Origin: Halichondria panicea
Taxonomy: Eukaryota; Porifera; Demospongiae; Suberitida; Halichondriidae
Assembly (NCBI RefSeq): GCF_963675165.1
Contig: NC_087386.1
Coordinates: 4,036,169 to 4,100,168, forward strand
DNA length: 64,000 nt
Reading direction: 5' to 3'
Shown: piece by piece, positions 63,290 through 64,000 of the stretch
Layout: each line of letters begins with the position of its first letter
How positions within the stretch are numbered: the stretch's first letter is position 1
Made by a program: the position numbers and the translations under genes
Notes under the pieces: model-generated
Told to the model about the DNA's origin: nothing
The model's database searches: none
Seen by the model: only the letters and a program-made list of their open reading frames with translations

Positions 63290-63740
63290 TTGCTCCACGA
63301 AGTGATTGGGGCGGCTTGTTGCCTGGGTTTCTTCGGTTTTCTCCGATGTGGCGAAATGACTGTGCCCAATGATGACATCCATCTTGCCGTCTGTCATATC
63401 AGGATCTGGCGGTGGATCACCAGGACAAGCCCAACACCATCAAAGTACGCATTAAGGTGTCCAAAACAGACCCCTTTCGTGAAGGTGTGGACGTCTTCTT
63501 GGGTCGGACTGAAGCAGATTTGTGTCCTGTAACAGCCCTGTTGAACTACCTTTGTGCTAGAGGTTCTTCGCAGGGTCCCTTATTTGTTTTCGCGGACAGG
63601 AATTGTTATCTCGTTCTCGATTTGTTGATCGGCTGCGAAAAGGTTTGCGGGAGGCCGGTATAGACCTTACTACTTATTGCAGCCACAGTTTCCGTATTGG
63701 CTAAGAAGGGTGTGGAAGACATTAGTTAGGGGTTGCGGGA
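63290..63740 (+). pseudogene. DIRS-like tyrosine recombinase fragment
   Basis: The plus-strand frames include CLGFFGFLRCGEMTVPNDD (63330-63390), then KVRIKVSKTDPFREGVDVFL, TEADLCPVTALLNYLCARGS and QGPLFVFADRN, then near 63680 CSHSFRIG in another frame. FLRCGE supplies the first catalytic Arg and HSFRIG the H-x-x-R motif; the nucleophile Tyr region is not visible. It is opposite in strand to the RT fragment next to it, so the original element has been rearranged. Confidence 0.7.
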
Positions 63741-63744
63741 TGGG

Positions 63745-64000
63745 GTCAACCCCCCCTCCCCTCGGGGAACGCCTTTGCCAAATCTCTACACAATGGCCAT
63801 GTCTTAACTTGGTTGCTGTGGCTTATTTTACAGTGTATAAGATTAGGTGGTTGGTGTTGAGAAAATACGAAGGTGTTAACTAAAATTAATGGCAGCTCTT
63901 AATCTTGCACCTACCACTACCAATAGCTAGCGTTCTAGTGCAGAGCTAACTGGAGTAGCAACACTCGGTGAACAAGTTTTGCTACGAACTCTTCTGAAAA
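63745..64000. other. No recognised gene to window end
   Basis: Nothing with motif support. Confidence 0.5.

Overview
This is eukaryotic, almost certainly invertebrate metazoan DNA: AT-rich, with very short GT-AG introns (47 and 56 nt examples), spliced transposon genes, Ty3/gypsy, DIRS-like, Mutator-like, pogo-like and IS3EU-like elements, and primer-binding sites matching metazoan-type tRNA-Leu and tRNA-Ser 3' ends. A demosponge is my best guess, from the repertoire of element families; this is inference. I see no convincing single-copy host gene, rRNA, tRNA or CRISPR array. The window is a nest of mobile elements.

Layout. 0-9 kb: broken transposase-like fragments (two copies of one family), a proline-rich pseudogene, an LTR fragment, a tandem exon array, and an intact two-exon gene (4046-4986) between inverted minisatellites. 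13-17.5 kb, minus strand: a P-loop ATPase fragment, a C48 (Ulp1-like) protease with a PHD finger, and a transposase-like pseudogene. 19.1-22.9 kb: a decayed, 5'-truncated Ty3/gypsy element. 23.4-38.2 kb, minus strand: a DIRS-like element split into gag, RT/RNase H and tyrosine recombinase parts by an 11,474-bp insertion (24487-35960). 38-43.8 kb: ATPase copy, CXC-domain gene and small inverted-repeat elements. 44.4-48.8 kb: a young Ty3/gypsy element with LTRs that read as identical. 49.0-49.5 kb: a MITE with a 9-bp duplication. 49.5-55.1 kb: a TTAA-flanked element with a Mutator-like transposase, RecQ-like helicase, Ras-like GTPase and a zinc-finger exon. 55-62 kb: pogo-like transposase with PHD finger, third ATPase copy, MULE transposase with C2H2 and PHD fingers. 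62.4-64 kb: a MITE and DIRS-like fragments.

The most interesting object is the 11.5-kb element at 24487-35960. It has a 6-bp target duplication (TAGACA), termini starting TAT, roughly 1-kb terminal inverted repeats built of a minisatellite plus a promoter-proximal first coding exon, an integrase-type DDE transposase on the plus strand and a seven-exon HECT-domain ubiquitin ligase on the minus strand. Each gene takes its first exon from one inverted repeat. The HECT gene was later split by a Gmr1-like LTR retrotransposon (integrase before reverse transcriptase, SCAN-like gag) with a 5-bp duplication and 290-bp LTRs differing at one base.

Second is the 49.5-55.1 kb element, where two inverted copies of a hairpin-bearing divergent promoter sit between transposase/RecQ and zinc-finger exon/Ras. 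Across the window, unrelated elements carry protein-modification or chromatin-reading modules (HECT, C48 protease, three PHD fingers), as if acquired repeatedly. Frameshifts and stop codons are noted for each gene; few genes here look expressible as they stand.
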